Assembly: GCA_963847345.1 (NCBI GenBank) | Contig: CAWJZU010000011.1 | Location: 1-64,000, forward strand | Length of the DNA: 64,000 bases | Source: DATARH01 sp963847345 | GTDB taxonomy: Bacteria > Pseudomonadota > Alphaproteobacteria > ATCC43930 > CGMCC-115725 | Direction of reading: 5' to 3' | In this document: positions 10,254-19,759 of the stretch, piece by piece | How the letters are laid out: every line of letters begins with the position of its first letter | Numbering within the stretch: position 1 is the stretch's first letter | Notes under the pieces: model-generated | What the model saw: only the letters and a program-made list of their open reading frames with translations | Told to the model about the DNA's origin: nothing | Database searches by the model: none | Program-made: the position numbers and the translations under genes

Positions 10254-11504
10254 ATGCGCGGCAGAGGGTGGCGCGCCCGCGGCAACGACCTATTATGGGA
10301 CCCGTCACGACATGGGGTCGGAGTTTTGGCCGATCGGTTGATCTCATCGCCGTCCCGCAGGCCATCGCGGGAACCGTCCCAGGGGTCACCCCTGAAGCTG
10401 TCTGCAGACGGTCTGGCCGGCGGGCGGGTGCTCGACGCCGCTATCGTCGCGCTGCGCCGTGGCGAGCCGGTATTTCTCGACGGGCGCGAGCGGCCCGTGC
10501 TGGCGCTTGCCGCCGAGTTTGTCGACGACGATAATCTGGCGCGGCTGCGCGCCGTGGCCGACCGACCGCTGCGTGTTGTCGTGACCCGGCGCCGCGCGGT
10601 GGCGCTGGGGTTGGCCGGGCGCGACGCGCTCTCCGGGGCGGTATCGATCGGCCTTGCGCCGTTGCTGTCGGCGGCGGTCATCCGCAACCTCGCCGATCCG
10701 GCGGCCTCGCTCGGGGCCGAGCCGCCGGGCCTCGGGCCCGAACCCGAAACGGCCGAGGGCGGCGAATTGGCCGCCGTCGCGCTGGCGAAGCTCGCCGCCC
10801 TGCTGCCGGCCGCGCTGGTGCTGCCGCTGGCCCCGGCGGAAGCCGCGTTCGCCCGGCGCCGCGCCGATTTCGTCGTCGTCGCCAGCGAGGTCGTCCTGCG
10901 CCGCGGCGCCGCGATGGCCGGCCTGACGCGGGTCGCCGACGCCCGCGTTCCGCTCGCCGATGCCGAGGATGCGAGGCTGATCGCTTTCCGCCCCGGCGAC
11001 GGCGGCAGCGAGCATTTGGCGATCCTGATCGGCACCCCCGATCCCGCCGCGCCGGTGCTGGCGCGGCTGCATTCCGAATGCTTTACCGGCGACCTCCTGG
11101 CCAGCCTGCGCTGCGACTGCGGCGACCAGCTGCGCGGCGCGATCGCCGCGATCGCGGCGGCAGGCGGCGGCGTGCTGCTCTATCTCGCGCAGGAGGGTCG
11201 CGGCATCGGGCTCGTCAACAAGCTGCGCGCCTATCAGCTGCAGGATGCCGGGTTCGATACGGTCGACGCCAACGAGCAGCTCGGCTTCGACGCCGACGAG
11301 CGGGTCTATCTGCCGGCGGCCGAGATGCTGCGCCAGCTCGGCTTCGCGACCGTGCGGCTGTTGACCAACAACCCGGACAAGGTCGCCGCGCTCGAACGCT
11401 ACGGCATCCGCGTCGCCGAGCGCGTGCCGCACGTCTTTCCGGCGAACGGCCACAACGAACGCTATCTGCGCACCAAGGCGACCCGCAGCGGCCATTTGCT
11501 ATAG
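10254..11504 (+). CDS. ribA: GTP cyclohydrolase II, long N-terminal form
   Basis: Opens the imidazole ring of GTP to give the pyrimidine precursor of riboflavin. The C-terminal half has the family signatures: zinc cysteines in SECFTGDLLASLRCDCGDQL (Cys spacing 10 and 1), LAQEGRGIGL and LLTNNPDK. The N-terminal 190 residues resemble the shortened, DHBP-synthase-like half seen in alphaproteobacterial RibA, but lack obvious catalytic residues. The start is uncertain: the frame is open from 10146, ATG 10254 is the next methionine, and homology proper begins near LDAAIVALRRGEPV (about 10430). It stands alone, ending at a strong hairpin. Confidence 0.88.
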   Translation: MRGRGWRARGNDLLWDPSRHGVGVLADRLISSPSRRPSREPSQGSPLKLSADGLAGGRVLDAAIVALRRGEPVFLDGRERPVLALAAEFVDDDNLARLRAVADRPLRVVVTRRRAVALGLAGRDALSGAVSIGLAPLLSAAVIRNLADPAASLGAEPPGLGPEPETAEGGELAAVALAKLAALLPAALVLPLAPAEAAFARRRADFVVVASEVVLRRGAAMAGLTRVADARVPLADAEDARLIAFRPGDGGSEHLAILIGTPDPAAPVLARLHSECFTGDLLASLRCDCGDQLRGAIAAIAAAGGGVLLYLAQEGRGIGLVNKLRAYQLQDAGFDTVDANEQLGFDADERVYLPAAEMLRQLGFATVRLLTNNPDKVAALERYGIRVAERVPHVFPANGHNERYLRTKATRSGHLL

Positions 11505-11530
11505 CCGGGCGCTACGGCCTCCAGGTTTCC

Positions 11531-11565
11531 GGCGACCCGCCCGGTAACCGACCGGGCGGGTCGCC
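11531..11565. terminator. Bidirectional hairpin between convergent genes
   Basis: A perfect 14-base stem (GGCGACCCGCCCGG and its complement) closes a 7-base loop in the 68 bases between the ends of ribA and the convergent LVIVD gene. There is no clear U-run on either side, so termination may need Rho or the stem may only protect RNA 3' ends. Confidence 0.55.
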
Positions 11566-11572
11566 GGGCTCG

Positions 11573-12808
11573 TCAGAAATCCATTTCGAGCGCGTAGAGG
11601 CCGCCGACATGGCGGTCGACGCAGAACACGATGCCGCGATCGTCGACGAACACGTCGTTGATCTGGCAGGCGCCGGTCGGCGCGTTCGCGACCTGCGGCG
11701 CGAAATACGCGACTTCCTTCGGCTGGTACGGGTTCGACAGGTCGAACGCCCTGAGGCCGCCGTTGAAGAACGTGCCGAGGACGATCGTCTCCGACTTCCA
11801 GCAGCCTTCCTTCGGCAGGTTCTCCCACAGATTATGCGCGCCGAAGCGCCCGCCGCGCCGCGAGAACACCTCGACCGGCGGCAGCGGGCAGGTCGCGATC
11901 GGCACCGGGTTCTCCTCGGCGCGGTTGTCGACGATCCACACCAGCTTCGGCCAGTCGGCGCCGTCGTTGCGGGTCGCCTCGTCGCTGACGACCAGGAGGT
12001 TGCGCTCGAAGAACGGCACGACGGTATGCGTGAAGCCGGGGTTCGGCGGATGGTAGTCCCAGCGCGACACCATCTGCGGGTGCGCCTTGTCGGCGATGTC
12101 GAGGATGATCATGCCGCCGTCGATATAGCCCATATAGACCCGGTCCGGCCGCTGCGGGTAGACGTTGGTGTTGTGCGGGCGGAAGCCGGTGTCGATGCTG
12201 TCTCCGGTGTGCCGCACCGGCGGCGCCTCGTTGTCGCCCTCCTGCGTGCCGGGCAGCCACCAGCGGCCGACTTCGACCGGCTTCGACGGGTTCTGCACGT
12301 CGATGCATTGATAGAACTGGTCGTCCTTCGGGTGGGTCGGATGCGAGTCGGCGGCGCCGGAACTCATGTGGATGTAGTCGCCGTCCGCGAACCACAGCTG
12401 GTGGACGCCGCGCGAGTTCGGCCCGGAGCGGTCGAAGAACGCGATGCGCTTCGGGTTTTCCGGGGTCGAGATGTCGAGCAGTTCGACGCCCGCCTCGGGG
12501 TCGCCGGTCTGCTGCGTCTGATAGGCGATCGCCAGGATATCGCCGACCGTTTCCAGCGAATTGGAGCGCATGCGGTTGTGCGGCAGGTCGGCGCGCGCGA
12601 CGATCTTCAGCGTCTTCGGGTCGGTGACATCGACCGCGGTGTAGTTCTTCGGCGCGCTTTCATGCGCCATCCAGAGAATTCGCCGACCGTCCTTGGTCAG
12701 CTGCATCGACATACCCTCGCCCATGCCGCCGAACCCGTCGAGCGAATGGTGCGCAAGCTGGCGAAAATTCCAGATCAGCGTGTCGCCGTTATCGGTTGCG
12801 CTCTGCAT
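11573..12808 (-). CDS. LVIVD-repeat beta-propeller protein
   Basis: About 411 residues with repeats of the type YTAVDVTDPKTLKIV, VELLDISTPENPKRI, GGMIILDIADKAHPQMV and LRAFDLSNPYQPKEV, the pattern of LVIVD repeat proteins. These fold as a propeller and have no settled activity. No signal peptide is visible, so it is probably cytoplasmic. ATG 12808 was chosen because a GGGAGAGAG ribosome site stands just before it; the longer frame upstream has no comparable site. It lies 32 bases after the small gene at 12841-13182 and is probably transcribed with it. Confidence 0.75.
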   Translation of the reverse strand: MQSATDNGDTLIWNFRQLAHHSLDGFGGMGEGMSMQLTKDGRRILWMAHESAPKNYTAVDVTDPKTLKIVARADLPHNRMRSNSLETVGDILAIAYQTQQTGDPEAGVELLDISTPENPKRIAFFDRSGPNSRGVHQLWFADGDYIHMSSGAADSHPTHPKDDQFYQCIDVQNPSKPVEVGRWWLPGTQEGDNEAPPVRHTGDSIDTGFRPHNTNVYPQRPDRVYMGYIDGGMIILDIADKAHPQMVSRWDYHPPNPGFTHTVVPFFERNLLVVSDEATRNDGADWPKLVWIVDNRAEENPVPIATCPLPPVEVFSRRGGRFGAHNLWENLPKEGCWKSETIVLGTFFNGGLRAFDLSNPYQPKEVAYFAPQVANAPTGACQINDVFVDDRGIVFCVDRHVGGLYALEMDF

Positions 12809-12840
12809 GTCTCTCTCCCCTCTTTCGCGAGTTGCTTCAG

Positions 12841-13182
12841 CTAATTCTCGAAACCGTTCTCGGCCGGAGTCTCGACCGGGCTGCCGGTGATCTCCGCCAC
12901 GGCGCGCACCGCGGCGCGTGCGACGCGCCACACGGCCTCACCGGCGCTGGCGGCGCGCACCGTCACTGTCTGCCCGACGACCATCTCCTTTGCCGCCGAC
13001 CCCGCCACGTCGCCCGCGAGGTCGGAAATCCAGACCAGCCAGACCGAACCGACATGCCGGTTCGCCTTGAGCGCGAAGATCCGGCCCGGCACATTGACCC
13101 GGGCAAACCCCTTCCGGCTCCGCGACATGTCGATGCGATACCGCACGCCCCCAGATAGCCACGGCCCAGGGTTAAAGTCCAT
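12841..13182 (-). CDS. Hypothetical protein
   Basis: 113 residues from ATG 13182 (the frame is open to 13263). It contains FNPGPWLSGGVRYRIDMSRS, RIFALKANRHVGSVWLVWIS and a C-terminal helical part rich in Ala and Val. I recognise no domain. It is the upstream partner of the LVIVD gene, on the same strand with a 32-base gap, which is the main reason to believe it is real. Confidence 0.45.
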   Translation of the reverse strand: MDFNPGPWLSGGVRYRIDMSRSRKGFARVNVPGRIFALKANRHVGSVWLVWISDLAGDVAGSAAKEMVVGQTVTVRAASAGEAVWRVARAAVRAVAEITGSPVETPAENGFEN

Positions 13183-13540
13183 GGGGGCAAGTCCATAGCC
13201 GCCCACTGCGGCGTCTCCGGCGAACGGGACTGCGCCGCGGCGGCCGCGATGCCCTTTCCTCACCGCCGTCGCCGGTTCGCCGAGCTAGACCGGAGTGAAG
13301 GTGCATTTCCTAGTAGCGTCTGGTGATATGCCGGAACCGCTTGAGGCGCTTGGCAATGCGTCGGAAGCCATGTCGCCGACGGTAAGCCGCAAATGGAGTC
13401 ATGGCATCAGCCATCACCCACCCGCTATCGAGCTTCATCTAGGCTCGCGGTGGTTTGTAGTCACCGCCAACCAAGCCATTGACCGAGACGGCATGTCGCG
13501 GCAAGGCAGAGGTGATCGGGGCGACGACTCGGAGGCATGA
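13183..13540. other. Intergenic stretch before the efflux operon, no supported gene
   Basis: About 360 bases separating divergent transcription units. An 81-codon frame (13295-13540) ends directly before the adaptor start but has no recognisable content. Promoters for both directions should lie here; I could not pick one with confidence. Confidence 0.4.
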
Positions 13541-14776
13541 ATGAGGCGAACATCGGGCGCTTCTTGTTCCCTGGCGGCTGTGTTGCTCGCGTTGCTGTCC
13601 GCTCAAGCAGCGGCCCAGCCCGCGGCGGGCGGACCGCCGGCGGTCGGCGTCGTGCGCGTCCAGCGGCAGCAGATCACCGAGAGCGAGGAATTCATCGGCC
13701 GCACTCAGGCGGTCGGGCGCGTGTCGCTGGTTGCGCGCGTCACCGCCTTCCTCGACAAGCGGAATTTCGTCGAGGGTTCCGAAGTCAAGAAGGGCGACCT
13801 GCTCTATGTGCTCGAACAGGCGCCGTTCAAGGCGGAGGTCAACAGCGCCAGCGCGAGCGTTGACCAGTTCGTCGCGCAGCACCGCAATGCGCAGCTGACC
13901 CTGGACCGGGCCCGAGCGCTACTGTCGACGCCCGCCGGGCAGCAATCGACTTACGACGCCGCCTTCGCCTCCGAACGCGCCCTCGCCGCACAGATCGCCG
14001 GCGCGCAGGCGCAGCTGGAAACAGCTCAAATCAATCTCGGATATACCGAGATCCGCGCCCCTATCGACGGCAGGATCACCACCACGGCGGTTACCGAGGG
14101 CAACGTCGTCTCGCCGACCAGCGGCACGCTGGCGATGCTCGTCAGCCAGCACCCGATATATGTATTGTTCCCGATTGCGCAGCGCACCGCGCTCGACCTT
14201 CGCGCCCGCTACGGGCCGAAGGGCGGGTTCAAAGCGGTCGTGCTCCGGCTGCGGCTGCCCGACGGCCGGATCTATAACCAGGAGGGCCATCTCGACTACG
14301 TGTCGCCGACCGTTGCCGAGAACACCGACACGCTGACGCTGCGCGGCGTTTTTCCGAACCCGCGGCTCCCGACCGCGCCGATCCCCGGAGGAGCGTTGCG
14401 CGAGCTCACCGACGGTGAATTCGTGACCGTGATGCTCGAAGGCGTGCAGCCGGTCACGGTGCTTGCGATCCCGCGCGCCGCGGTGCTGGCCGACCAGCAG
14501 GGCGATTACGTCTATGTCGTCGATGCGCAGAACAAGGCTGAGGTGCGCCGCATCCAGCTCGGTCAATCGACCCCCGCGACCGCCGTCGTGCTCAGCGGCC
14601 TCAAGGAAGGCGAGACGGTCATCAGCGAGGGGGTGCAGCGGGTCCGCCCGGGCCAGCCGGTTGCGCCCGCGCCGGCGACGCCGCCACCCCCCAGCCCGCC
14701 AGCGAACCGGCCGGCAGCCGGCAATGGCGACCCCACAGGCCCTTCTGACCAAGGTGGCCAGGGCGGCAAGCCATGA
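13541..14776 (+). CDS. RND efflux periplasmic adaptor (HlyD/AcrA type)
   Basis: A signal peptide (SLAAVLLALLSAQAAAQ) leads a membrane-fusion protein of 411 residues. A lipoyl half (VRVQRQQITESEEFIGRTQA) and VEGSEVKKGDLLYVLE mark the first barrel-sandwich strand. The coiled hairpin follows, then INLGYTEIRAPIDGRI, the classic second lipoyl half of this family. The C-terminus is a Pro- and Gly-rich tail. It couples the inner-membrane pump to an outer-membrane channel. Its stop overlaps the start of the permease by ATGA. No TolC-like gene or TetR regulator is adjacent, so the outer-membrane partner must lie elsewhere. Confidence 0.92.
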   Translation: MRRTSGASCSLAAVLLALLSAQAAAQPAAGGPPAVGVVRVQRQQITESEEFIGRTQAVGRVSLVARVTAFLDKRNFVEGSEVKKGDLLYVLEQAPFKAEVNSASASVDQFVAQHRNAQLTLDRARALLSTPAGQQSTYDAAFASERALAAQIAGAQAQLETAQINLGYTEIRAPIDGRITTTAVTEGNVVSPTSGTLAMLVSQHPIYVLFPIAQRTALDLRARYGPKGGFKAVVLRLRLPDGRIYNQEGHLDYVSPTVAENTDTLTLRGVFPNPRLPTAPIPGGALRELTDGEFVTVMLEGVQPVTVLAIPRAAVLADQQGDYVYVVDAQNKAEVRRIQLGQSTPATAVVLSGLKEGETVISEGVQRVRPGQPVAPAPATPPPPSPPANRPAAGNGDPTGPSDQGGQGGKP

Positions 14777-17700
14777 TCTCCGCCGTCTTTGTCGACCGGC
14801 CGCGCCTCGCGGTGGTGATCGCGGTGGTGATCACGATCGCCGGCGCGCTGGCGATGCTGCGCATCCCGGTGGCGCAGCTGCCGGACATCGTGCCGCCACA
14901 GGTGCAGGTCACCGCGATGTACCCCGGCGCTTCGGCCGCCGTGGTCGAGGCGAGCGTCGCGGCGCCGATCGAAGCGCAGGTCGTCGGCGTCAACAACATG
15001 ATTTATATGAAATCCGCGAGCGGCAACGACGGCAGCTACAGCCTGACCGTCAGCTTCCAGCTCGGCACCGATCCCGACATCAACACCGTCAATGTCAACA
15101 ACCGGGTGCAAACCGCTCTGGCGCAGCTTCCCCAGGAGGTGCAGCTGCAGGGACTGACGGTACAGAAGAAATCGTCGGCGATTCTGCAGTTCATCACGCT
15201 CTACAGCGAGGACGGCAGCCACGACCCCCTCTTCATCACGAACTACGCGATCATCAATATCCTCGATGTGCTGTCGCGCACGCCCGGGGTGGGTCAGGCC
15301 TTCCTGTTTGGCAAGCAGAATTATTCGATGCGCGTCTGGTTCGACACGCATCGCCTTGACAATCTGCAGCTGACGGCGGCCGACATCGTCAACGCGATCA
15401 AGGCGCAGAACGTACAGGCCGCGGTTGGGCGGATCGGGGCACGCCCGATCGCCAAAGACCAGCAGTTCCAGATGAACGTGCAGACGCAGGGTCGTCTTTC
15501 GACCGCCGCGCAGTTCGGCGACATCGTGCTGCGCGCCAACCCGGACGGGTCCTTGCTGCGCATTCGCGATGTCGCGCGCGTCGATCTCGGCGCCCAGAAC
15601 CTCGATTCCGAAAGCCAACTCAATGGTCGCCCGGCCGTGGCGATCGGCGTCTATCTGTCGCCAGGGGCAAACGCGGTCAATACCGCGTCGGCGGTCGATG
15701 CTGCGCTCGACCGGCTTAGCCAGCGCTTCCCGCCAGGGCTCAAGTACAGCGTAAATTACGACACGACGACCTTTGTCCGAGCCACGATCCACGACGTGAT
15801 GATCACGCTCGCCGAGGCGTTCGGGCTCGTCGTGATCGTCGTCTTCCTCTTTCTCGGCAGCCTGCGCGCGACGCTGATCCCAGCCATCGCCGTGCCGGTC
15901 AGTGTTATCGGCACCTTCGCGGTGCTGTTGGCAGTGGGCTATTCGGCCAATACCGTCTCGCTGCTCGCGCTGGTGCTGGCTATCGGCATCCTGGTCGACG
16001 ACGCGATCGTCGTTGTCGAGAACGTCGAGCGCGTCATGGAGGAGGAACCACAGCTTTCGCCCGCCGAAGCGACGAAGAAGGCGATGGCCGAGATCACGGC
16101 GCCGATCATCGCAATCACGCTGGTGCTGCTGTCGGTTTTCGTGCCGATCGCGTTCATTCCCGGCATTTCCGGCGAGCTGTTCCGCCAGTTCGCGGTGACG
16201 ATCAGCATCGCGATGCTGATCTCGGCGATAAACGCGCTGACCCTGTCGCCGGCACTGTGCGCCGTGTTTCTGCGCCATCGCGGTCCGCGGCGCGGGCCGA
16301 TGGGCTGGATACTGCGGCGGATCGACAATGTCCGCGACGGCTATGCCGCCATCGTGCGGCGTCTTGTGCGCGTGGCGGTGCTTGGGGTCGTGGCGATCCT
16401 GGCGGCAGGCGCGGCGATCTATGTCGCCGGCACGCGTACCCCGACCGGCTTTTTGCCCGAGGAGGATCAGGGAGCGTTCTTCGTGTCGGTGCAGCTGCCC
16501 GACGGCGCATCGGTCAGCCGCACCAGCGAGGCGTCCAGCCACGTCGAGGAACTGCTGCGGCGGATGCCGCAGGTTCAGAACGTGTTTGCGGTCATCGGGT
16601 ACTCGATCCTCGACGGTGTCAGCGAGCCTAACAACGCCTTTCTCGTTGCCACGCTGAAGCCGTTCGAGGACCGTCGCGGCGCGGCCAACTCGGCCCAGGC
16701 GCTGATCGGCCGCATGTTTGCCGAAGGGCAGCAGGTCCGCAGCGCAACCGTGATCCCGTTCAACCTGCCGCCGATTATCGGCCTGTCAACGTCGGGCGGG
16801 TTCGAATACGAACTCGAAGGTCTCGAGGGGCAGGATCCCGCGGCGATGGGCAGCGTCATGCAGGGGCTGGTCGCGGCCGCCAATCAAAACCCGCTTTTGT
16901 CGCGCGTATTCTCGACCTACACCGCGACCAACCCGTCGATCTATCTCGACATCGACCGCGAAAAAGCACAGTCGCTCGGCCTCCTGATGAGCGATGTCTT
17001 CAACGCGCTGCAATCCACTCTCGGCGGGTTCTACGTCAATAATTTCAACCTGTTCGGACGGGTCTGGCAGGTCAATATCCAGGGCGAGGCGGCCGACCGT
17101 ACCGAGGTCTCGTCGATCTGGCAGATCTATGTCCGCAATAAATTCGGCAGTGACGTGCCGATGCGCGCGATCTCCGGCGCTCGCATCGATCTCGGGCCGC
17201 AGGTCATCACTCGCTACAACAACTACCGCGCGATCCCGATACAGGGCAGCCCGTCGCCCGGCACGGCGAGCGGCACGGCTCTGGCCGCGATGGCCGATGT
17301 TTCGGCCAAAGTGTTGCCAACCGGCTATGGCTACGAATGGACCGGCACCGCCTACCAGGAGGTCGCCGCCTCGGGTCAGACCGGCGTGATCCTGGGGCTG
17401 TCGATACTGTTCGCGTTTCTGTTCCTGGTCGGGCTCTATGAAAGCTGGATGATCCCGGTGCCGGTGCTGATGTCGGTGCCGGTCGCGGTGCTCGGCGCCT
17501 TTGTCGGGGTGTTGATTTTTGGGGTGACGCTCGACCTCTACGCCCAGATCGGGCTCGTCGTGCTGATCGCGATGGCGGCGAAGAACGCGATCCTGATCGT
17601 CGAGTTCGCGAAGGATCGGCGCGAGGAGGGAATGGATATAAGGGAGGCGGCGGTACTCGGCGCGCGGATGCGGTTTCGCGCCGTGATGATGACCTCGTTC

Positions 17701-17916
17701 GCGTTTATTCTCGGCGTCTACCCGCTGGTTGTCGCCGAGGGAGCGGCTCAGCTCAGCCGGCATGGCGTCGGCACGCCGGTTTTCGCCGGCATGATCGCCG
17801 CCAGCGCGATCGGCATCTTCGTGATCCCGATGCTCTATGTCACATTCCAGACCCTGCGCGAACGCAGCGGTGCCCGTTTCCGCCGTACTACCGCGCCGGT
17901 TGACAAGGCTAGCTAA
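14773..17916 (+). CDS. RND multidrug efflux permease (HAE1, AcrB/MexB type)
   Basis: 1,047 residues, normal for the family. It starts MISAVFVDRPRLAVVIAVVI, has TM4 motif LALVLAIGILVDDAIVVVEN (the DD of proton relay), GFLPEEDQGAFFVSVQLPDG at the second porter domain, and the closing LVVLIAMAAKNAILIVEFAK. Two large periplasmic loops flank the 12-helix pattern. It exports lipophilic drugs or solvents against the proton gradient. The frame is intact over 3.1 kb, a useful contrast with the broken genes elsewhere. Substrates cannot be predicted. Confidence 0.95.
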   Translation: MISAVFVDRPRLAVVIAVVITIAGALAMLRIPVAQLPDIVPPQVQVTAMYPGASAAVVEASVAAPIEAQVVGVNNMIYMKSASGNDGSYSLTVSFQLGTDPDINTVNVNNRVQTALAQLPQEVQLQGLTVQKKSSAILQFITLYSEDGSHDPLFITNYAIINILDVLSRTPGVGQAFLFGKQNYSMRVWFDTHRLDNLQLTAADIVNAIKAQNVQAAVGRIGARPIAKDQQFQMNVQTQGRLSTAAQFGDIVLRANPDGSLLRIRDVARVDLGAQNLDSESQLNGRPAVAIGVYLSPGANAVNTASAVDAALDRLSQRFPPGLKYSVNYDTTTFVRATIHDVMITLAEAFGLVVIVVFLFLGSLRATLIPAIAVPVSVIGTFAVLLAVGYSANTVSLLALVLAIGILVDDAIVVVENVERVMEEEPQLSPAEATKKAMAEITAPIIAITLVLLSVFVPIAFIPGISGELFRQFAVTISIAMLISAINALTLSPALCAVFLRHRGPRRGPMGWILRRIDNVRDGYAAIVRRLVRVAVLGVVAILAAGAAIYVAGTRTPTGFLPEEDQGAFFVSVQLPDGASVSRTSEASSHVEELLRRMPQVQNVFAVIGYSILDGVSEPNNAFLVATLKPFEDRRGAANSAQALIGRMFAEGQQVRSATVIPFNLPPIIGLSTSGGFEYELEGLEGQDPAAMGSVMQGLVAAANQNPLLSRVFSTYTATNPSIYLDIDREKAQSLGLLMSDVFNALQSTLGGFYVNNFNLFGRVWQVNIQGEAADRTEVSSIWQIYVRNKFGSDVPMRAISGARIDLGPQVITRYNNYRAIPIQGSPSPGTASGTALAAMADVSAKVLPTGYGYEWTGTAYQEVAASGQTGVILGLSILFAFLFLVGLYESWMIPVPVLMSVPVAVLGAFVGVLIFGVTLDLYAQIGLVVLIAMAAKNAILIVEFAKDRREEGMDIREAAVLGARMRFRAVMMTSFAFILGVYPLVVAEGAAQLSRHGVGTPVFAGMIAASAIGIFVIPMLYVTFQTLRERSGARFRRTTAPVDKAS

Positions 17917-18038
17917 GGAAGAGGGCGCATTCTTGCTCTCGTGCAAAGCTGTCCCGGACCTGGTGTTCAACCACCATAACGGCTTTGTGGATCGGTCGTC
18001 CCCCTCGGGAAACGCTTTTCTATCGCGATGGTGTCGTG

Positions 18039-18260
18039 CACAACGGCCTGCTTCTGTGCGCGCCGTGGGACGCAGCTTTCGACACTGGCCTCGTCAGCTT
18101 CGCCGACGATGGAACCGCGCTCGCCAGCCCCGGATTGAGCGGTGCGCGCCGGTCGCACTCTGTATGGAGCGCGTCCGCGATTGCCCAACCTTCAACCTTC
18201 AACGCACGCATCGCACCAGCCTGGCATCGGATCGTGCTCGTCACGGCTTTTCGAAGTCCG
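18039..18260 (+). pseudogene. HNH endonuclease C-terminal remnant
   Basis: The translation from 18042 reads NGLLLCAPWDAAFDTGLVSF and continues DDGTALASPGLSG, the well-known end of HNH endonucleases (PF13391 type), though the usual His after LLL is lost. After a frame change near 18150 a second piece, QRTHRTSLASDRARHGF (18200-18250), matches the family's closing helix. No N-terminal part is visible between 17916 and 18039. It is a dead fragment beside tRNA-Pro, consistent with a past mobile or restriction island. Confidence 0.55.
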
Positions 18261-18403
18261 CCTTCGCACGTCCGGGAATGTGAGCCGGCCTGACAACCAT
18301 TCTGAACGCGGTAATCGGGTTCCTATTCCCTCAGACGACGTTGCTATCTGGTTGCTGCCTTCGGCGGCAGGCTTCGTGTCCACGATGCAAGCTATCGGAA
18401 TCA

Positions 18404-18480
18404 TGGTCGGAGTGAGAGGATTTGAACCTCCGGCCCCTGCCTCCCGAAAGCAGTGCTCTACCAGGCTGAGCTACACTCCG
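18404..18480 (-). tRNA. tRNA-Pro(CGG)
   Basis: A minus-strand cloverleaf: acceptor CGGAGTG with CACTCCG, D-arm GTAGCTCAGCCTGGTAGAGC, anticodon loop TTCGGGA (anticodon CGG) on stem CTGCT/GGCAG, T-arm GGAGGTTCAAATCCTC, and encoded CCA at 18404-18406. The HNH remnant lies on its 3' side. Confidence 0.95.
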
Positions 18481-18584
18481 CCGACCGGGGGCTGTATATA
18501 GGCGACCGGCCGCGGGGGCGCAACCGCAGATCCTAAGCCCCCGGATAACCCCGCCGGATCACGCTTTCGCGCAGCGGCGCAGCG

Positions 18585-19691
18585 TCAGAACCCGCGTTCC
18601 GTGGCGAACTCGGTTGCCTCGATCAGAGCGCGGCGCATCGGCCCGTCCGGAAAGCAGGTGAGCGCGGCGGCGGCGTCTTCGGCGTAGGCTCTTGCGCGGC
18701 GCAGCGTCTCCGCCACAGCGCCGCGCCGTTCGACGAGTTGCATCGCGTGTTCCAGATCGCCCGGATGCTGGTCGCAATCCTCGAGCGTGCGGCGCCAGAA
18801 ACTGCGCTCCTCGGTGTCGCCTCGGGTGAACGCGATCAGGATCGGGAGCGTGATCTTGCCGTCCCGAAAATCGTCGCCGACCGATTTGCCAAGCTCGCTC
18901 TGGCTCGCCGAAAAGTCGAGCATGTCGTCGATCAGCTGAAAGGCGACGCCAAGATTGCGACCGAAAAGCTCGAGCGCTTCCTCTTCCGCCGGCGGACGCT
19001 CTGCGACGACCGCGCCGATACGGCTGGCCGCCGCAAACAGTGCCGCCGTTTTGGCCTCGATGATTTCGAGATACGCGGCCTCAGTGGTTGTCGTATCGTT
19101 TGCGGTGACCAGCTGCCCGACCTCACCCTCGGCGATCACGGCGGCGGCGCGCGACAGAATCTCCAGGATGCGGAGCGAACCATCCTCGACCATCAGCTCG
19201 AACGAGCGGGCAAACAGAAAATCCCCGACCAGAACGGCCGGCTTATTGCCCCATACGGCGTTCGCCGTGTCGCGGCCGCGCCGCAGATCACTTGAGTCAA
19301 CAACATCGTCGTGCAGCAGCGTCGCGGTGTGGATGAACTCGACGGCGGCGGCGAGCGCGACGTGTCGCTCGCCCTGATAACCGCACAACCGGGCGCAGCC
19401 GAGGGTCAACATCGGTCGCAGCCGCTTGCCCCCGGCCGAGATGATATGGCCGGCAAGCTGCGGGATCAGCGCCACCGGACTGTGCATGCGCGACACGATC
19501 AGCTGATTGACCTGACCAAGATCGGCGGCGAGCAGACGGAACAGCGGGTCGAGCGACGGCTTTGCGGCCTCGGGGCCGCGATCGGCACTTTGTAGCTGCC
19601 CCACCAAGGTCTCCTTCGCTGCTTTCCCGACGCCGCTCAGCACAGCTCCCTGCGGACGCGCGGCTTGACGCGTCCGACAATCAGCGAGCAT
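18585..19691 (-). CDS. ispB: Polyprenyl diphosphate synthase (octaprenyl type)
   Basis: Trans-type isoprenyl synthase that makes the ubiquinone side chain. Both aspartate-rich motifs are present: LLHDDVVDSSDLRRG (first) and FQLIDDMLDFSAS (second), plus GGKRLRPMLTLGCARL near the N-terminus and VGDFLFARSFELM. The bulky residues before the first motif suggest a long product, but chain length is inferred. Two starts are possible (ATG 19691 or 19736); homology begins only at LDPLFRLLAADLGQVN, so the N-terminus may be shorter. It is divergent from the DUF2007 gene. Confidence 0.88.
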   Translation of the reverse strand: MLADCRTRQAARPQGAVLSGVGKAAKETLVGQLQSADRGPEAAKPSLDPLFRLLAADLGQVNQLIVSRMHSPVALIPQLAGHIISAGGKRLRPMLTLGCARLCGYQGERHVALAAAVEFIHTATLLHDDVVDSSDLRRGRDTANAVWGNKPAVLVGDFLFARSFELMVEDGSLRILEILSRAAAVIAEGEVGQLVTANDTTTTEAAYLEIIEAKTAALFAAASRIGAVVAERPPAEEEALELFGRNLGVAFQLIDDMLDFSASQSELGKSVGDDFRDGKITLPILIAFTRGDTEERSFWRRTLEDCDQHPGDLEHAMQLVERRGAVAETLRRARAYAEDAAAALTCFPDGPMRRALIEATEFATERGF

Positions 19692-19759
19692 ACCACAACG
19701 GAGCCAATGAAGGGCCGGCGATCGGCCGAACATCACCGGACAAACGCGGGTCTGCCGGC

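Noticed and set aside
10193..11495. Long minus-strand frames opposite ribA (280 and 369 codons)
   Set aside because: Shadow frames of a GC-rich gene; ribA on the plus strand has all its motifs.
13295..13540. 81-codon frame directly before the efflux adaptor
   Set aside because: No recognisable protein content and no ribosome site; the overlap with the adaptor start is by chance.
14563..16542. 659-codon minus-strand frame opposite the RND genes
   Set aside because: Antisense of the adaptor and permease genes, with Arg/Asp/His-rich composition typical of shadow frames.
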